From contig JALUWO010000386.1 of the NCBI GenBank assembly GCA_027019405.1, forward strand, positions 85,894-149,893: a DNA stretch of 64,000 nt, given 5' to 3'. A program made the position numbers and the translations under genes. This DNA is from Candidatus Altimarinota bacterium. GTDB taxonomy: Bacteria > Patescibacteriota > Gracilibacteria > BD1-5 > UBA6164. Positions 43,440-54,434 of this stretch are shown piece by piece. The stretch's first letter is position 1. Every line of letters begins with the position of its first letter. Under the pieces are notes generated by a model. That model made no database searches. It was not told the origin of the DNA and saw nothing but the letters and a program-made list of their open reading frames with translations.

Positions 43440-44747
43440 ATGAAAGTTACAAAGAAAAATTTAGAAAACTCTATTGTTGAGCTTATTGTAGAAGCAGATA
43501 CAAAAGAAGTTGCAAAATATAGAAAAAAAGTATTAGCTTACTTAGAAAAAAATGCTGAAATAAAATGATTCAGAAAATGAGCAAAAATCCCTGAACAAAT
43601 ACTAGTAAAAAATTATTGAGAAGATTATATAAATCAAATGACTGTAGACTTTGCTATTGATGATTTATATAAAAAAGCATTAACAAAAGAAAAAATAGTT
43701 CCTGTTGCTCAAGGTGAAATAAAAGAAATAATTTCTCAATCACCATTAAAAATAAAAATGCATGTTGAAGTATTACCTACTGTTGAAATAGACCCAAAAT
43801 ATAAAGATATAAAACTAACTAGAAAAAAAGCAACAGTTAGTGCAGAAGAAGTTAAAAATGCATTAGCTGAAATTGAACAAAAATTTACAAAATTTGAAGA
43901 AGTTTCTGATAAAAGATCAAAAGCAGCAATGTGAGATAAAGTAACTATTGACACTCAAGGTTATGATTTGGATTGAAAAGAGTTAGATTCAACTAAAATG
44001 CAAGACTACCCAATAGTTTTATGATCAAATGTATTAGTCCCATGATTTGAAGAAAAAATTGTTTGAGCAAAATTAGGTGATGAATTAAATCTTGACATTG
44101 ATTTTCCAAAAGATTATCATAATAAAGATTTTGCTGGTAAAAAAACAAAATTTAAAGTTGTTATAAAAAAATTAGAAAAAGCTAAAAAACCTGAATTTAC
44201 AGAAGAATTTATAGAACAATTAAGAGGTAAAAAACTTGACTTAGCAGGTTTTAAAAAATTAATAAAACAAGAATTACTAGATGTAAAAGAATCAAATAAA
44301 AGATTGGAAGAAGAACTACAATTAATAAAAGAATTATTAAAAGTTTCAAAATTTGAAATCTGAAACAATTTATTAAAAAACCAAATTGAAAAGATTTTTA
44401 ATGAAGTAAAAGAAAATATGTGAAAACAAGGTATAAAAATGAAAGATTACCTTGAAAGCTTAAAATTAACTGAAGAAGAATATAAAGAAAAACATCTTAA
44501 AGAAGATGCTAAATTAAGAGTAAGTTGAGAATTAATTTTAAATAAATTAATGGAGTTTGAACCTGTAAAAGTTACAAAAGCTGAACTTAAAAAAGAAATA
44601 GAAAAAATTAAAGCTTGATTTCAAAATTCTGAAGTATTAAAAAGACTAGAAGAATTATATGTAGAATGAAATAGATATTATGAAGAACTTAAAACAAGAT
44701 TATCATATAAAAAATTAATTGATTCTTTCTTTAAAGAAGAAAAATAA
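43440..44747 (+). CDS. tig: Trigger factor
   Basis: 435 residues. Ribosome-binding N-terminal domain with GFRKGAKIPEQILVKNYGED (the G-F-R-x-G-x-x-P signature), PPIase domain with DKVTIDTQGYDLDGKELDST and VPGFEEKIVGAKLGDE, and a long helical C-terminal chaperone domain. Trigger factor shields nascent chains at the exit tunnel. It has its own promoter and a bidirectional terminator. clpP/clpX, its common neighbours, are not here. Confidence 0.96.
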
Positions 44748-44749
44748 TA

Positions 44750-44784
44750 AAAAATCCTAAATTTAATAATTTAGGATTTTTTAT
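44750..44784. terminator. Bidirectional terminator tig / 112-aa gene
   Basis: AAAATCCTAAAT / ATTTAGGATTTT with flanking A- and T-runs; overlaps the stop of the convergent gene. Confidence 0.9.
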
Positions 44785-45109
44785 TACTACATTTTTTTAT
44801 TTTATCTTCTACTTCTTTAGATAATGAAACTAAATTATTTTCTACCTCTTGATAATATTTTTCAAATAATGTTGTTGTAGGCCTTATTATAAGATAAATA
44901 AATATTCAAAATAATGGAGTAAATAATAATAAAATTAATATTGAAAAAATTTGATAATAAATATTTTCAGTTCTATTACTTATATCTTTATATACCCATA
45001 CTATTGAAAATATCCAAATAATAAAAAAATATATAGCAATAAATTTTATAATATTTTCTATTGTTAATTCTGTCATTAAATAAGAATAAAGTATATTATT
45101 TGAATTCAT
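44771..45109 (-). CDS. Hypothetical membrane protein (112 aa)
   Basis: Two to three hydrophobic helices: KFIAIYFFIIWIFSIVWVYK (about 20-40), IFSILILLLFTPLFGIFIYL (about 54-74), then a coiled-coil-like cytoplasmic tail ENNLVSLSKEVEDKIKKC. The first part has a PLD-nuclease-N/phospholipase-type look but no motif proves it. It starts 6 bp after trmD ends, so it is the last gene of a gmk-trmD-this unit. Confidence 0.65.
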
Positions 45110-45115
45110 ATTTTT

Positions 45116-45772
45116 TTAAGTTAAATTATTATTTTTCCAGTCTTCTATTTTTTTATGGTTCCCTGATAATAAAATATCTGGTACATCTAATCACATAAAG
45201 CTACTAGGTCTAGTATAAACAGGATATTCTTTTTTTCTTTCAAATTTTTTAGAGAAACTATCTTCTTCTAAGCTATCCTTATTTCATAATACTCAAGGAA
45301 TATGTCTTAATATAGAATCTAAAAATACTTGAGATGCTAGTTCTCAACTAGTCAATACATATTCTCAAATACTAATTTGATAATCAACATATAAATCAAT
45401 TATTCTTTGATCAATTCACTCATAATGACCACAAATTATAATAAAATCTTTATCTTTAAATTTATCATAAAAAAACTCTACCCTTTTTTGATTTAATAAT
45501 TCTCAACTTGGTGACATATAAATAACATCAATTTTTTTTCAAATCTTACTAAAAATATACTCAATTGCTTTTGATAAAGGTTCTGCTGATATAACTTGTC
45601 AATGCATGCCATAAGCTTTATCATCTGCTCTCTTTGTATTATTATCTGAAAAATCATTTAATTTATATAATTCATATCAAAATAAATTATTATCTTTTGC
45701 TCTTGATATTATAGATGTTGAAAAAAAGGAATCAAAACTTTCAGGAAAAATTGTTATAATATGTATTTTCAT
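45116..45772 (-). CDS. trmD: tRNA (guanine37-N1) methyltransferase
   Basis: 218 residues. Starts IHIITIFPESFDSFFSTSII; YMSPSGELLNQ, the knot region IIICGHYEGIDQRIIDLYVD (about 113-132), ISIGEYVLTSGELA, and the C-terminal YTRPSSFMGLDVPDILLSGN. TrmD makes m1G37 to prevent frameshifting. Lies 7 bp after gmk on the minus strand; the usual rpsP-rimM-rplS neighbours are missing. Confidence 0.96.
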
Positions 45773-45779
45773 AACTTAA

Positions 45780-46361
45780 TTATTTATTTAATTTAGATTT
45801 TATTATTTGTAAAACTTCTTTTTTTACATCTTCTGGTGATTGAGTAGCATCAAGCATAAAATCACAATATAATCTAGCTTCCTTTTCTTCTGTTAATGCA
45901 CTTGAAATTCTTCTTTCTAATTCATCTTTAGATATATTATCTCATCTTTTTTCTATCCTAGATTTTAAAAGTTCAACTGGTATATTTAAAAATATAGTAG
46001 TATAATCTTTATTCAATTCTGTTTTTTCTTTTTTTAATCTTTTTAATCAATGAATATCTAATTCTTTTATAACAATTTTTCACTTTTTTATTCAATTATC
46101 AATTACATCTTCATATTTTGTTCAATAGTACTCTATGCCATGAACAATTGCATACTCTAAAAATTCATGATTTTCAATAGATTTTTTAAATTCTTCAACA
46201 GAAATAAAATGAGCATCTACACCATTTTTTTCTGTATTTCTTATTTCCCTTGTCTTATAACTTAAAGGTATATAAAAATCAAAATCACTATCTTTTAATC
46301 ATTTAAGTAAAGTTCCCTTTCAAGCTCAAGATATTCACATAATAAAAAAAATATGCCCCAT
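45780..46361 (-). CDS. gmk: Guanylate kinase
   Basis: 193 residues. P-loop FFIMGISGAGKGTLLK at 5-20, GMP-binding LSYKTREIRNTEKNGVDAHF (family: TR.PR..E.dG.dY.F), and LDIHGLKRLKK, IFLNIP and RIEKRGDNISKDELERRI. Converts GMP to GDP with ATP. The P-loop glycines are UGA-coded. First gene of the gmk-trmD unit. Confidence 0.92.
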
Positions 46362-46409
46362 AATAATTTACTTAATTTTTAAAAATATTTGCTATATTTT
46401 ATTTAAATA

Positions 46410-46446
46410 CAAAAAAAGTCCAATTTAAATAAATTGGACTTTTTTT
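46410..46446. terminator. Terminator between surface gene and gmk
   Basis: AAAAAGTCCAATTT / AAATTGGACTTTTT with T-runs on both strands. On the minus strand it ends the transcript of the 877-residue protein. Confidence 0.9.
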
Positions 46447-46451
46447 AAACT

Positions 46452-49085
46452 TTATTGTGCTATTTTTGATTGATTTAAATATTCTGTAATAAATTGAGAA
46501 ACTAAAGGTGCAGGTTTTCTAAATAAAGCTGAACCAAAACTTACAACTGTTCATACACTTAAATTTCATGCATTTTCAGTAATTTTTACTCTATTATCAA
46601 CTAAATCATCAATATTTCAATAAAGAGAACCATTTATAACTAATGTATCTGTTGATTGTGCAGATGAAATTTTTCATCAGTTAGCTCATTTTTTTATTGT
46701 AATATATGTACCATCTATTCTTGTTACTCAAGAATCAATTATTATATCTCAACCTTTTACAACAAATGCAATATTATCATTATAAATAATATTTTTATTT
46801 ATATATAAATTTCAATTTTCTACAATAAAAGTAACAGGTCAATTAAATGAATCTAAAGCATTAGTAGTATCTATTTTTAAATTTTTATTTTTAAAAAGAA
46901 AAACATTTTTCATTCAATTATAAGATTGTCAATCTGTTATTCATACTATATCTGAAGTTGTAGTAGCTGAATCATTTACCACTCAAGTTAAACTATTTGA
47001 ATATTTAGTTCCTTGATTTTTAGTATTATCTACTACTTGAGAATCTGTAGTATTTTTAGAATAACTAGTTAAATTTGAAACAGAAGTTCAAACAAAATTT
47101 TTATTATTATCTTTATTTGTTAATGCAACATTATTAATATCAGAAACTTTAGATGTATTTTTTACAAAACTTGTTCCTCAACCTACTGTAACAATAGAAG
47201 GTTTTGCTACTCTAACTTTTACTGGAGTTGCAAAATATGCCCAGTCAAATATTGTTCAAGCATGATTTTGATATGTTATTTTTAATAGATTATCTCAATA
47301 ATCTCATGTAGTTACTCTTTTTCATTTATAGTCATTATATGCTCAAGGAAAAGTTATTTTTTGACCTGGATATAATATTGCTGGTAAAGCTTTACAATTT
47401 GGTTGAATAGCAGGTGTAGTTAAAGTATCTCAACTAATTTGAACTACACATAATCATTTTAAACTCAAATCATAATCTGAATCATTATATACATATGGAG
47501 CATTTAACTTTGAAGATAAACTTTGTCATCTATAAATTATAATATTAGCTTGTTCTCAAAATATAAGATTTCAATGATTTGGTATAGTTATTACTCAAGG
47601 TGTTGTTCAAGGAATTGTTGTAACTGGATTTTTCAATGTACAATTTGTATTACAAATACTAGGGAAAACTCAACTAGAGTCTTTTTCACATTCTTCATTT
47701 CATTCTAAAACTCCATTTCAACAAGTCTGTCAATTTGTATTTTGACATTGATTTCTTGTAGTCCATCCAGAATAACTATCTTTTGGATTAGGAATCCAAT
47801 TTAATGGTAATCAAGACACATAACATCTAGGTTCTGATGTTTTTGGATTAATAGAATAATCACAAGTAGCTGTTCATATTCTTTGAGAAGTTCAATTACT
47901 TATTGCTCAAACATATTTATTAGTTCAGTTACCACAATCTATTTTAAATGTTTTAGTTCTATTATTTCAATAACAAGTAACTGTATTTCAACTAGTAGAT
48001 ATATCATAACACATAGAAGCAATTCAACCTCCTCAACCTCATTCTCATTCATTTTGACAAGTTGAACTACATCAATCTCAATTTGTAGTATTTCAATCAT
48101 CACATTGTTCTCAACTTTCTACTACTCCATTTCAACATATTGGTGTTGGTGTTTCATTTTGACAAGTTGAACTACATCAATCTCAATTTGTAGTATTTCA
48201 ATCATCACATTGTTCTCAACTTTCTACTACTCCATTTCAACATATTGGTGTTGGTGTAGAATTAGTTACATTTATATCCTTTGTACAAGAAGAACTTGTT
48301 ATATTTCAATTTACATAACATGTTGCTATATAATTACCTGTATCAGTAAAAGTATAATTAGCTGAATTTCAATTTAATGTTGTTATTAAATTTCAATTTT
48401 TAGTAATATCTATTTTATAACTAGAAGTATTAGTTCAAACACAATAAAATGCAGAAGTTAAAGGTAGAGAACCAGTAGTAGGATTTACTCATAAACTATC
48501 ACAAGTAGGTGCTTGTGGGGTATTTATAGGTTTACATGATAAATCACATCAACCTACTCACCATCATTGTTTAGTTGTATCATTTGGATCACATTGCTCA
48601 CCATCTGAAGAATCTAAAACTCAATCTCAACACCAAGTTACTTCATAATATTTACATTCTGTATGATATTTTGGATGATCCATATCCCAAGATCATCATT
48701 TCTTTTCATAATATTTTGCTTTATATTGAATAACAAAATTATTATTTGACCTAGTAGTTGGAATATAATTAATAGGATAACTACTACTTGCCTCTATAAC
48801 CTTACCTGATTCTCAATGATTTAAAATATATCATTTATTTATAAACCAATTAGTCCAATTAAAAGAGGGAAAAGAACTAGATCAATTATAATCATATTGT
48901 TCTGTATAATTTACATCAACTTTATTTATTCATATAGAATTTCATGAAGTATTTGAAAAACTATCATAAAACTTATATTGATATCAATATCTTAGTTTTC
49001 AATAAAATGATTGATCACATTGATATCAATAAGTATCTGTAATTCAAAATAATGTGATGATAAATATTAAAATTAATTTTTTCAT
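46452..49085 (-). CDS. Large secreted protein with DUF4215-type Cys-rich repeats (877 aa)
   Basis: Signal peptide KKLILIFIITLFG. The N-terminal part is Tyr/Asn-rich. A Cys-rich centre contains two identical copies of CGNGVVESGEQCDDGNTTNG followed by DGCSSTCQN (about residues 280-345), the DUF4215/Myxococcus cysteine-rich repeat, plus a related CGNGVLEGNEECEKDSSG. The C-terminal 350 residues are beta-rich with NGNLYINKNIIYNDNIAFVV-type repeats. Such proteins are extracellular adhesins or envelope proteins, with disulfides formed outside the cell. Nearly all glycines are UGA. Probably surface-exposed and relevant to host attachment (inference). Confidence 0.85.
48048..48257. repeat. Perfect 105-bp tandem duplication (two copies)
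   Basis: Bases 48048-48152 and 48153-48257 are identical by eye, a 35-codon unit encoding one DUF4215 repeat plus the linker TPTPI. Identity at the DNA level means very recent duplication; copy number may vary between strains. Confidence 0.9.
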
Positions 49086-49096
49086 TTTTAAAATGA

Positions 49097-49294
49097 TTAT
49101 TTAGTAAATCATGAGCTAACAGAAGTACTTCATGTTTCTCAAAGTGTTCAAAGTCATTTTTCTTCAACTTTTTGTGTATTATTTATAATATTTTTTTCTT
49201 TTATATCTTTTTTTTCTAGTTTAAAAGCTTGATTATTTCAACAAGAAGATAAAAATAATAATATTATTGATAATATAGTTATTTTTTTAAACAT
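49097..49294 (-). CDS. Small lipoprotein (65 aa)
   Basis: Signal peptide with lipobox: KITILSIILLFLSSCGNNQA, where Cys18 would be lipidated and the following Gly is UGA-coded. The mature part is about 47 residues, Lys/Asn-rich then Gly/Ser/Thr-rich (GLGTLGETGSTSVSSGFTK). It lies between two large envelope genes on the same strand: 25 bp after the 758-residue gene and 11 bp before the 877-residue gene, hence one operon. Function unknown. Confidence 0.75.
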
Positions 49295-49319
49295 ATTTTT
49301 TATATTATTAATTTAAAGT

Positions 49320-51596
49320 TTATCAACCAAAACCTCAAGATGCTCAAGTAGTAGTTGATGATCATCAAGTTGGAACTCAAGGTGTAGTTGGAGTTCATCA
49401 ATTTCATCAAGTTACTTCTTCTCATGGTCTTGATGTTACACCTCATCAATTAGAAGATCAAGAATCACTATTATTTAATCAAGTTTTCATTCATACAACA
49501 ATTGGCACACTACTAGAATAATCAATTGTAGTTGGCATATTATTAACAACTGTAACTATATTTGTACACTTATCTTTAAAATAAACATCTTGTCCATTTA
49601 CAGTTATTTTAAATAATTCTCAATTTCAAATATTTCATTGAAATTTTTGTAATCTATCTCTTCAAGTATTACTTAAAATATATACTTTTTCATTTTTATC
49701 TACTTTTTTAGCATTATTCATAAATGCATTTGTAAATTCTTCTATAGTTACATTTATACCATAATGTTGTCTTACTCACCTAATAACTCAAGCTAAAATT
49801 GAAGTTTCTCAATTTATAGTTTCTTTATTCATTTTAGTTAACATTTTCTCCATATACTTAGAATCAGAAACTTTATTTATATCAACTCCAAAACCATAAC
49901 TTTGTTTAGAATATAATTTTTCATTAATTTGCTTAAGTTTTCTTGGTTTATATCTTTTATTTATTTCTTCATCAATTTGTCTTTCTTCAGCTCTTGCTTG
50001 TTTTATATTAAATTTTTCTCATTGTATTTGTGCTCTTTTGGCATCTAAATTTGTATATCTACTAGATACTTCTCCTAATCTAGCTAATCATTGTTCTGCT
50101 TTATTTAATTCTTTTTTTCTTCTTTTTAACCAATATTGTGCATCACTATAATTATCTTCTACTTCTTGTTTTTCTGATGATAAAATAAATAATGGATCTG
50201 ATTTTTTTTCTTTATATTTCTTTTTTTCATATTTATAATCACTTAAAGCTTCTTGATAATCCTTTCTAGCTTTTATAACAGCCTTATGAGATATTTTATA
50301 AATTTCTGTAACAGCAGCTTTAGCATCTTTAGTAGTTCAAGTTTTTTCAAATTGTTTAATTAACTCTTCAACCTTTTCATAACCATCTGGTAAAAATATA
50401 CCAAAAGTATCTTGAAACCAATTTGGTTGATAAACTTCTTTCATAAATCTTTTCAGATTTGCTGTATCCATATTTGGATTATTTAAAACATCTAGTATAG
50501 CATTTAATCAAGATATTGTAGTTTCTTTTGAAACATACATTTCTTTCATTTCTTTTTTCATATCAACCTTTCATTTTCATAATGCCTTTAATATCTTTGA
50601 AATTTCTGGTCATTTTTTTAAATTTTCACCATAATTAACAGCAAATAATTCTATAGCAAGACATGTACCTCATGATAATATAAATGAAGCAGCAGCAATA
50701 ACTGCTATTCTAACTAAACCTTCTTTAAATCTAGGACTATTTTCAGGTAAATTTAAAACTTTAGATAATTTCTTTTTATCAATTTTAGAATAATCTGGAT
50801 TTAATTCATTTTCCAATTTTGATAAATCTGATTCTGATAAAGTATCTACAATACCAAAAAGTCAATTATCTCTACTTATAATATTTTCTTTATCTCAATA
50901 TATCTTATTAAAAGCAGTAATATATTTATCTGTATCATTTAAATAATTTACAACATCATTTGCTTCTTTTCCATATTGATGATTTTTTTCAGTGGTAGTT
51001 AATTTAGAATTCATATCTCTTAAAATATACTTCATAGTTTTTCAATTTAAATCCATCCTACCATCTGGTTTTCTAAATCATAAAACTTTTCTTTGAAAAT
51101 CTTTTAAAGCTCTAAATGTACCAGGTCAAAAAGTTCATTCAACTCAATTTGTATCAAAACCATTATTAGTTAAATATTTTTGTAAAGCTTTTACATCATC
51201 TCATTTCATTCTTGGTTTTTTAAAACTAAGAGTTTGATAAAATGGATTTTTTTGCTTTATTTCTTTTTTTGATGATACCAATTCTGATTTAGTTTTTTTA
51301 GTGGTAGATTCAATTTGATTATTCCAATCAGAAATAAGCTTATCAATTTCCTTACTAACTTTTAAAGTAGATTTTACTCAATCTTCTTCTATAAGTCTTT
51401 TTAATGCATTTTTAAATTCTTCAGGATTTTTCTTTTCATACTTATTTTTTAAGCTATTCCATTCTTTTGCTGAAATAAAATCAGAATTTGCTTCTTTTAA
51501 AGCTTCATAAGCTCCTGAACCTGATTCTACTCATGAAAAGCTATTAAATAAAAATAATGTAAATATACTTTTATAATATTTTAAAATGTTAGACAT
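49320..51596 (-). CDS. Envelope protein with peptidoglycan-binding domain (758 aa)
   Basis: N-terminal export signal KYYKSIFTLFLFNSFSGVES. A PG_binding_1 domain at about 125-190: GDDVKALQKYLTNNGFDTNG then GTFGPGTFRALKDFQRKVLG. A membrane helix near 287-310 (RIAVIAAASFILSGGTCLAI), then a long coiled-coil region (QEALSDYKYEKKKYKEKKSD and further), and a flexible tail of about 45 residues rich in Gly, Thr, Ser and Pro (PTTPGVPTGGSSTTTGASGG). It would anchor in the membrane and grip the cell wall, with the Gly-rich tail outside. The tail glycines are mostly UGA, giving runs of TGA-TGA. Confidence 0.8.
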
Positions 51597-51696
51597 AATA
51601 CTTTATTTATATTACTAAATTAAATTTCTCCCTTTTTTACTAACATTTATATAATAACATATTTAAAATCAAAAAATCAAAAAAAACTCTTGACAA

Positions 51697-51733
51697 TAAA
51701 AAAAAATAAGCCAATAGACTTATTTTTTTATTT
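51697..51733 (-). terminator. Terminator after the LPQTG gene
   Basis: AAAATAAG / CTTATTTT stem with a 7- to 8-base loop; T-run on the minus strand. Position fits the end of the 228-residue gene. Confidence 0.6.
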
Positions 51734-51745
51734 TAATATTTATAA

Positions 51746-52432
51746 TTAACTTTTTTTATGAGTAAATTTTACAACTCCAAAGGCTAAAATCATTGCAAGA
51801 ATTAATAATAAAATTTCTTGTGGTCATGTTTGAGGTAATTTTTTTGGTTTTTCTACAGTTGGAACTACAGTATCTTTTTGAGTTCCTGATGTAAATAAAA
51901 CACATTCATTATGTTTAATTGTTTTTACTTGTATATTATCTTCTCACTCAATATTATGAACAGCTATAGAATAAACTAATAATCAAACTGGATCTCATTT
52001 TTTTGCATTTGTTGATTCTAAATTATATGCATATCATTCACTTGATTCTAACCAAGAAACTGATTTTTTTGCAGGTAATATATAACCAGCATCTTCATCT
52101 GAATAATATTTATCTAATTCTGAAGTATATTTCCAAAAATTTTCTGAATCAGGGATTTGTTTCCAAGTAGTTTCATTTATAGATTTCATACTAGGCATAT
52201 TTTGTTCTGCCTTATATAAAATTTGTTTATTATCATTGTTATTAACCCATTTATCATTTAAAAATCAAATATTTGAACCAACAGTTTGTTCTCATCAATT
52301 AAAACATTGATTACAAGAATATTGTTCAAATAAAGGATCAGATGAACAAGAAACCTCTTGATAAGCTGCATTAGTAGTAATAACTGAAAATAATGCAATA
52401 ATTCATAGACCTACAATTTTTTTATTAAACAT
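51746..52432 (-). CDS. LPxTG-type cell-surface protein (228 aa)
   Basis: Signal peptide NKKIVGLGIIALFSVITTNA with likely cleavage after NAA/NA. The mature part has Cys residues VSCSSDP and YSCNQCFNG, then a Trp-rich region. The C-terminus is a textbook sortase signal: KKLPQTGPQEILLLILAMIL, then AFGVVKFTHKKS (LPQTG, hydrophobic helix, basic tail). The Gly of LPQTG is UGA-coded, so standard-code searches miss it. It would be anchored by a sortase encoded elsewhere. Own promoter at 52466-52494. Confidence 0.85.
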
Positions 52433-52465
52433 AATTAATTACTTAAAATATTAAATTACTCCCAT

Positions 52466-52494
52466 ATAATACTAAGCTATAGCCAAAAAGTCAA
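52466..52494 (-). promoter_or_regulatory. Promoter of the LPQTG gene
   Basis: On the minus strand TTGACT, 17-bp spacer, TATTAT. One base longer than the usual 16 here. Confidence 0.65.
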
Positions 52495-52502
52495 AGTTTT
52501 TA

Positions 52503-52537
52503 ACAAAAAAGCCTAGTTTTTAACTAGACTTTTTTAA
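52503..52537 (-). terminator. yidC terminator
   Basis: AAAAGCCTAGTT / AACTAGaCTTTT with flanking A/T runs; contains the yidC stop codon. Confidence 0.85.
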
Positions 52538-53689
52538 TTTATTATTAACAACTAATTGTTGAATTATCATAAAAGATGTTGTTATTCCCCAATATAATCA
52601 TAATCAAGCAGGAAATTGATAAGTAAATATTCATACCATAACAGGCATACCAAATAACATAACTTTATTCATCATTTCAGGATCTGGCATCATAGAATTA
52701 TAATCTTTTGATCATTTTTTCTTCTCTAAAACTACTCATTTAGTATTTGATTTATTATTTGCCATAGATAATTTAACTTGAAAAAATTGTAATATAGCAA
52801 CTATTAATCATAATATAACTCAAGTTGTTCATCATTTACCTAATAAATCAATATTATAAAATACATAATTTATACTATGAAAATCAAAATCTTTTAAAAA
52901 GCTATATAAATAATAATGATTTGATGTATCTTTTATATATAAAATAACATTATATATAACCAATAATATAGGCATTTGTATTAACATAAACCCACAAGAT
53001 CACATTGGATTTACTTTTTCATTTTTATATAATTCCATTGTTTTCATTCAAAGCATTTGATGATTTCATTTGTGCTTTTCTTGAATTTCTTTTATTTTAG
53101 GTTGAAGAGCTTGAAGTTTTTTCTGACTAACCATCATTTTATGTTGAGGCCAAAGCAATAATAATCTAAGTAATATAGTTATAGATATTATTGCCCATCA
53201 TAAACTTCAAGAAAATAAGTTAATTAATGTAATTATTAAATTATAAGCTGGAGCATAAAATAAATAAACAAAAATTTTTGTTATAGTTCCTTTGTTTTCT
53301 ATATTAAATGATTCAGGATATTGTTTTCAATCTATATTTAAAGTAATTAAATAATTACCTGTTTTCATAAATTTTTGATATTCATCAGAAAAATCAATAA
53401 CTCTAAGTTTATTTGGTTTTAAGACAATATCTTTACAAAAATCTTTATCAAAATCTTTTTTTACTCATAAATAACTTAAACTTATATTTTTACAAGTATT
53501 TATTTTTAATGTTTTTGAAGTATTATTTGTAACATCAAGTTTTACTCAAGCTGGAATAGTATAAGAATTTTTAACTAATTTAACTATTAAATCTTCTTTT
53601 ACTGTATTATCTTTTTTTTCTCAGTTAAAAAAATTAACCAATAAAAAAACAAGTAAAAAAATCATTATAAAATCTAGGATCTTTTTCAT
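52520..53689 (-). CDS. yidC: Membrane protein insertase YidC/Oxa1
   Basis: 389 residues. N-terminal helix, a short periplasmic-type domain (about 25-165), then the Oxa1 core: LFSGSLWWAIISITILLRLL with the hydrophilic-groove Arg, VSQKKLQALQPKIKEIQEKH coiled coil, VNPMGSCGFMLIQMPILLVI, and the C-terminal FTYQFPAGLGLYWGITTSFM followed by IIQQLVVNNKLKKSS. Inserts and folds membrane proteins with or without SecYEG. Order rpmH-rnpA-yidC is conserved in bacteria; yidC starts 16 bp inside rnpA. Confidence 0.95.
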
Positions 53690-54045
53690 TTATTTTTTAT
53701 TAAAAAATTTAAATCTTTATCAAAAGAATTTATACTCTTTTGTTGTTTTTTATCAAGTTTTATTTCTTTTTTTACAACAAATACAAAATCATAATATATT
53801 CAATTGTTATCAAATTCTTGATTTACTAAATTCTTAGTAAAAATAAAATCATAAAATCTTCTTCTAAAAAAATTTCTTTCTACTCAAGAATTTACAGATT
53901 TTGAACCAATAACAACAGCAAATCTATTATATTTTAATTTATTTTTATATTTATTTAATACAATTCAATAAGAAAAAAAAGGTTTTCTTTTCTTTAAAAC
54001 CTTTTTAACTTCCTTTTCCTTTAATCTAAAAATCTTTTTTATCAT
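53674..54045 (-). CDS. rnpA: Ribonuclease P protein component
   Basis: 123 residues ending in TAG within the start of yidC. KIFRLKEKEVKKVLKKRKPF, NRFAVVIGSKSVNSGVERNF with the RNR-like motif ERNFFRRRFYDFI, and VFVVKKEIK. It assists the RNase P RNA in 5' processing of tRNAs. Without UGA=Gly the frame would stop several times. Located between rpmH and yidC, the conserved order, which supports the call despite low sequence conservation. Confidence 0.88.
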
Positions 54046-54087
54046 AATCAAAATTAAAAAGAGTAAATTTCATACTCTAATTAAATA

Positions 54088-54333
54088 CTATTTTTTTCTT
54101 TTAATATAGTTACCTTTACCATCAAAAGGAGTTTTTCTAGCAGTACCTCCTGCAATTATATGCATTTTAGCTTTACCATTGATTTCTTGAAATCTTTTTG
54201 GATAAGAAACTGTTAGTTGATGTCTTCCTTTTCTTCTTCTATTTTTTAATACATTTTTACCAGCTGAAGTTGAACTTCTTTTTAAGAACCCATGTACTCT
54301 TAATCTTTTTCTTTTCTTTAATTTACCTAACAT
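54088..54333 (-). CDS. rpmH: Ribosomal protein bL34 with C-terminal extension
   Basis: 81 residues, TAG stop. The L34 core ([38 protein letters not shown]) covers the first 45; L34 is normally about 45 residues. The extra 36 residues ([20 protein letters not shown] and onwards) are basic with [13 protein letters not shown]. No UGA in the gene. The extension could contact rRNA or compensate for a missing neighbour protein; that is inference. First gene of rpmH-rnpA-yidC, with its own promoter. Confidence 0.9.
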   Translation of the reverse strand: MLGKLKKRKRLRVHGFLKRSSTSAGKNVLKNRRRKGRHQLTVSYPKRFQEINGKAKMHIIAGGTARKTPFDGKGNYIKRKK

Positions 54334-54373
54334 TTGATATTAATTTATATATTAATTTAATTTTTGCTTGTGT

Positions 54374-54401
54374 ATCTTATAAAAAAAACAAAATAAGTCA
54401 A
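54374..54401 (-). promoter_or_regulatory. rpmH promoter
   Basis: On the minus strand TTGACT, 16-bp spacer, TAAGAT, 40 bp before the ATG. Confidence 0.65.
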
Positions 54402-54434
54402 AATTTTTTATAAGTTTTTTTCTATATTTATATT

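Noticed and set aside
47523..48065. Plus-strand Ser/Cys-rich frames opposite the 877-residue protein
   Set aside because: They are antisense to the Cys-rich repeats; the minus-strand frame has a signal peptide and DUF4215 repeats and is clearly the gene.
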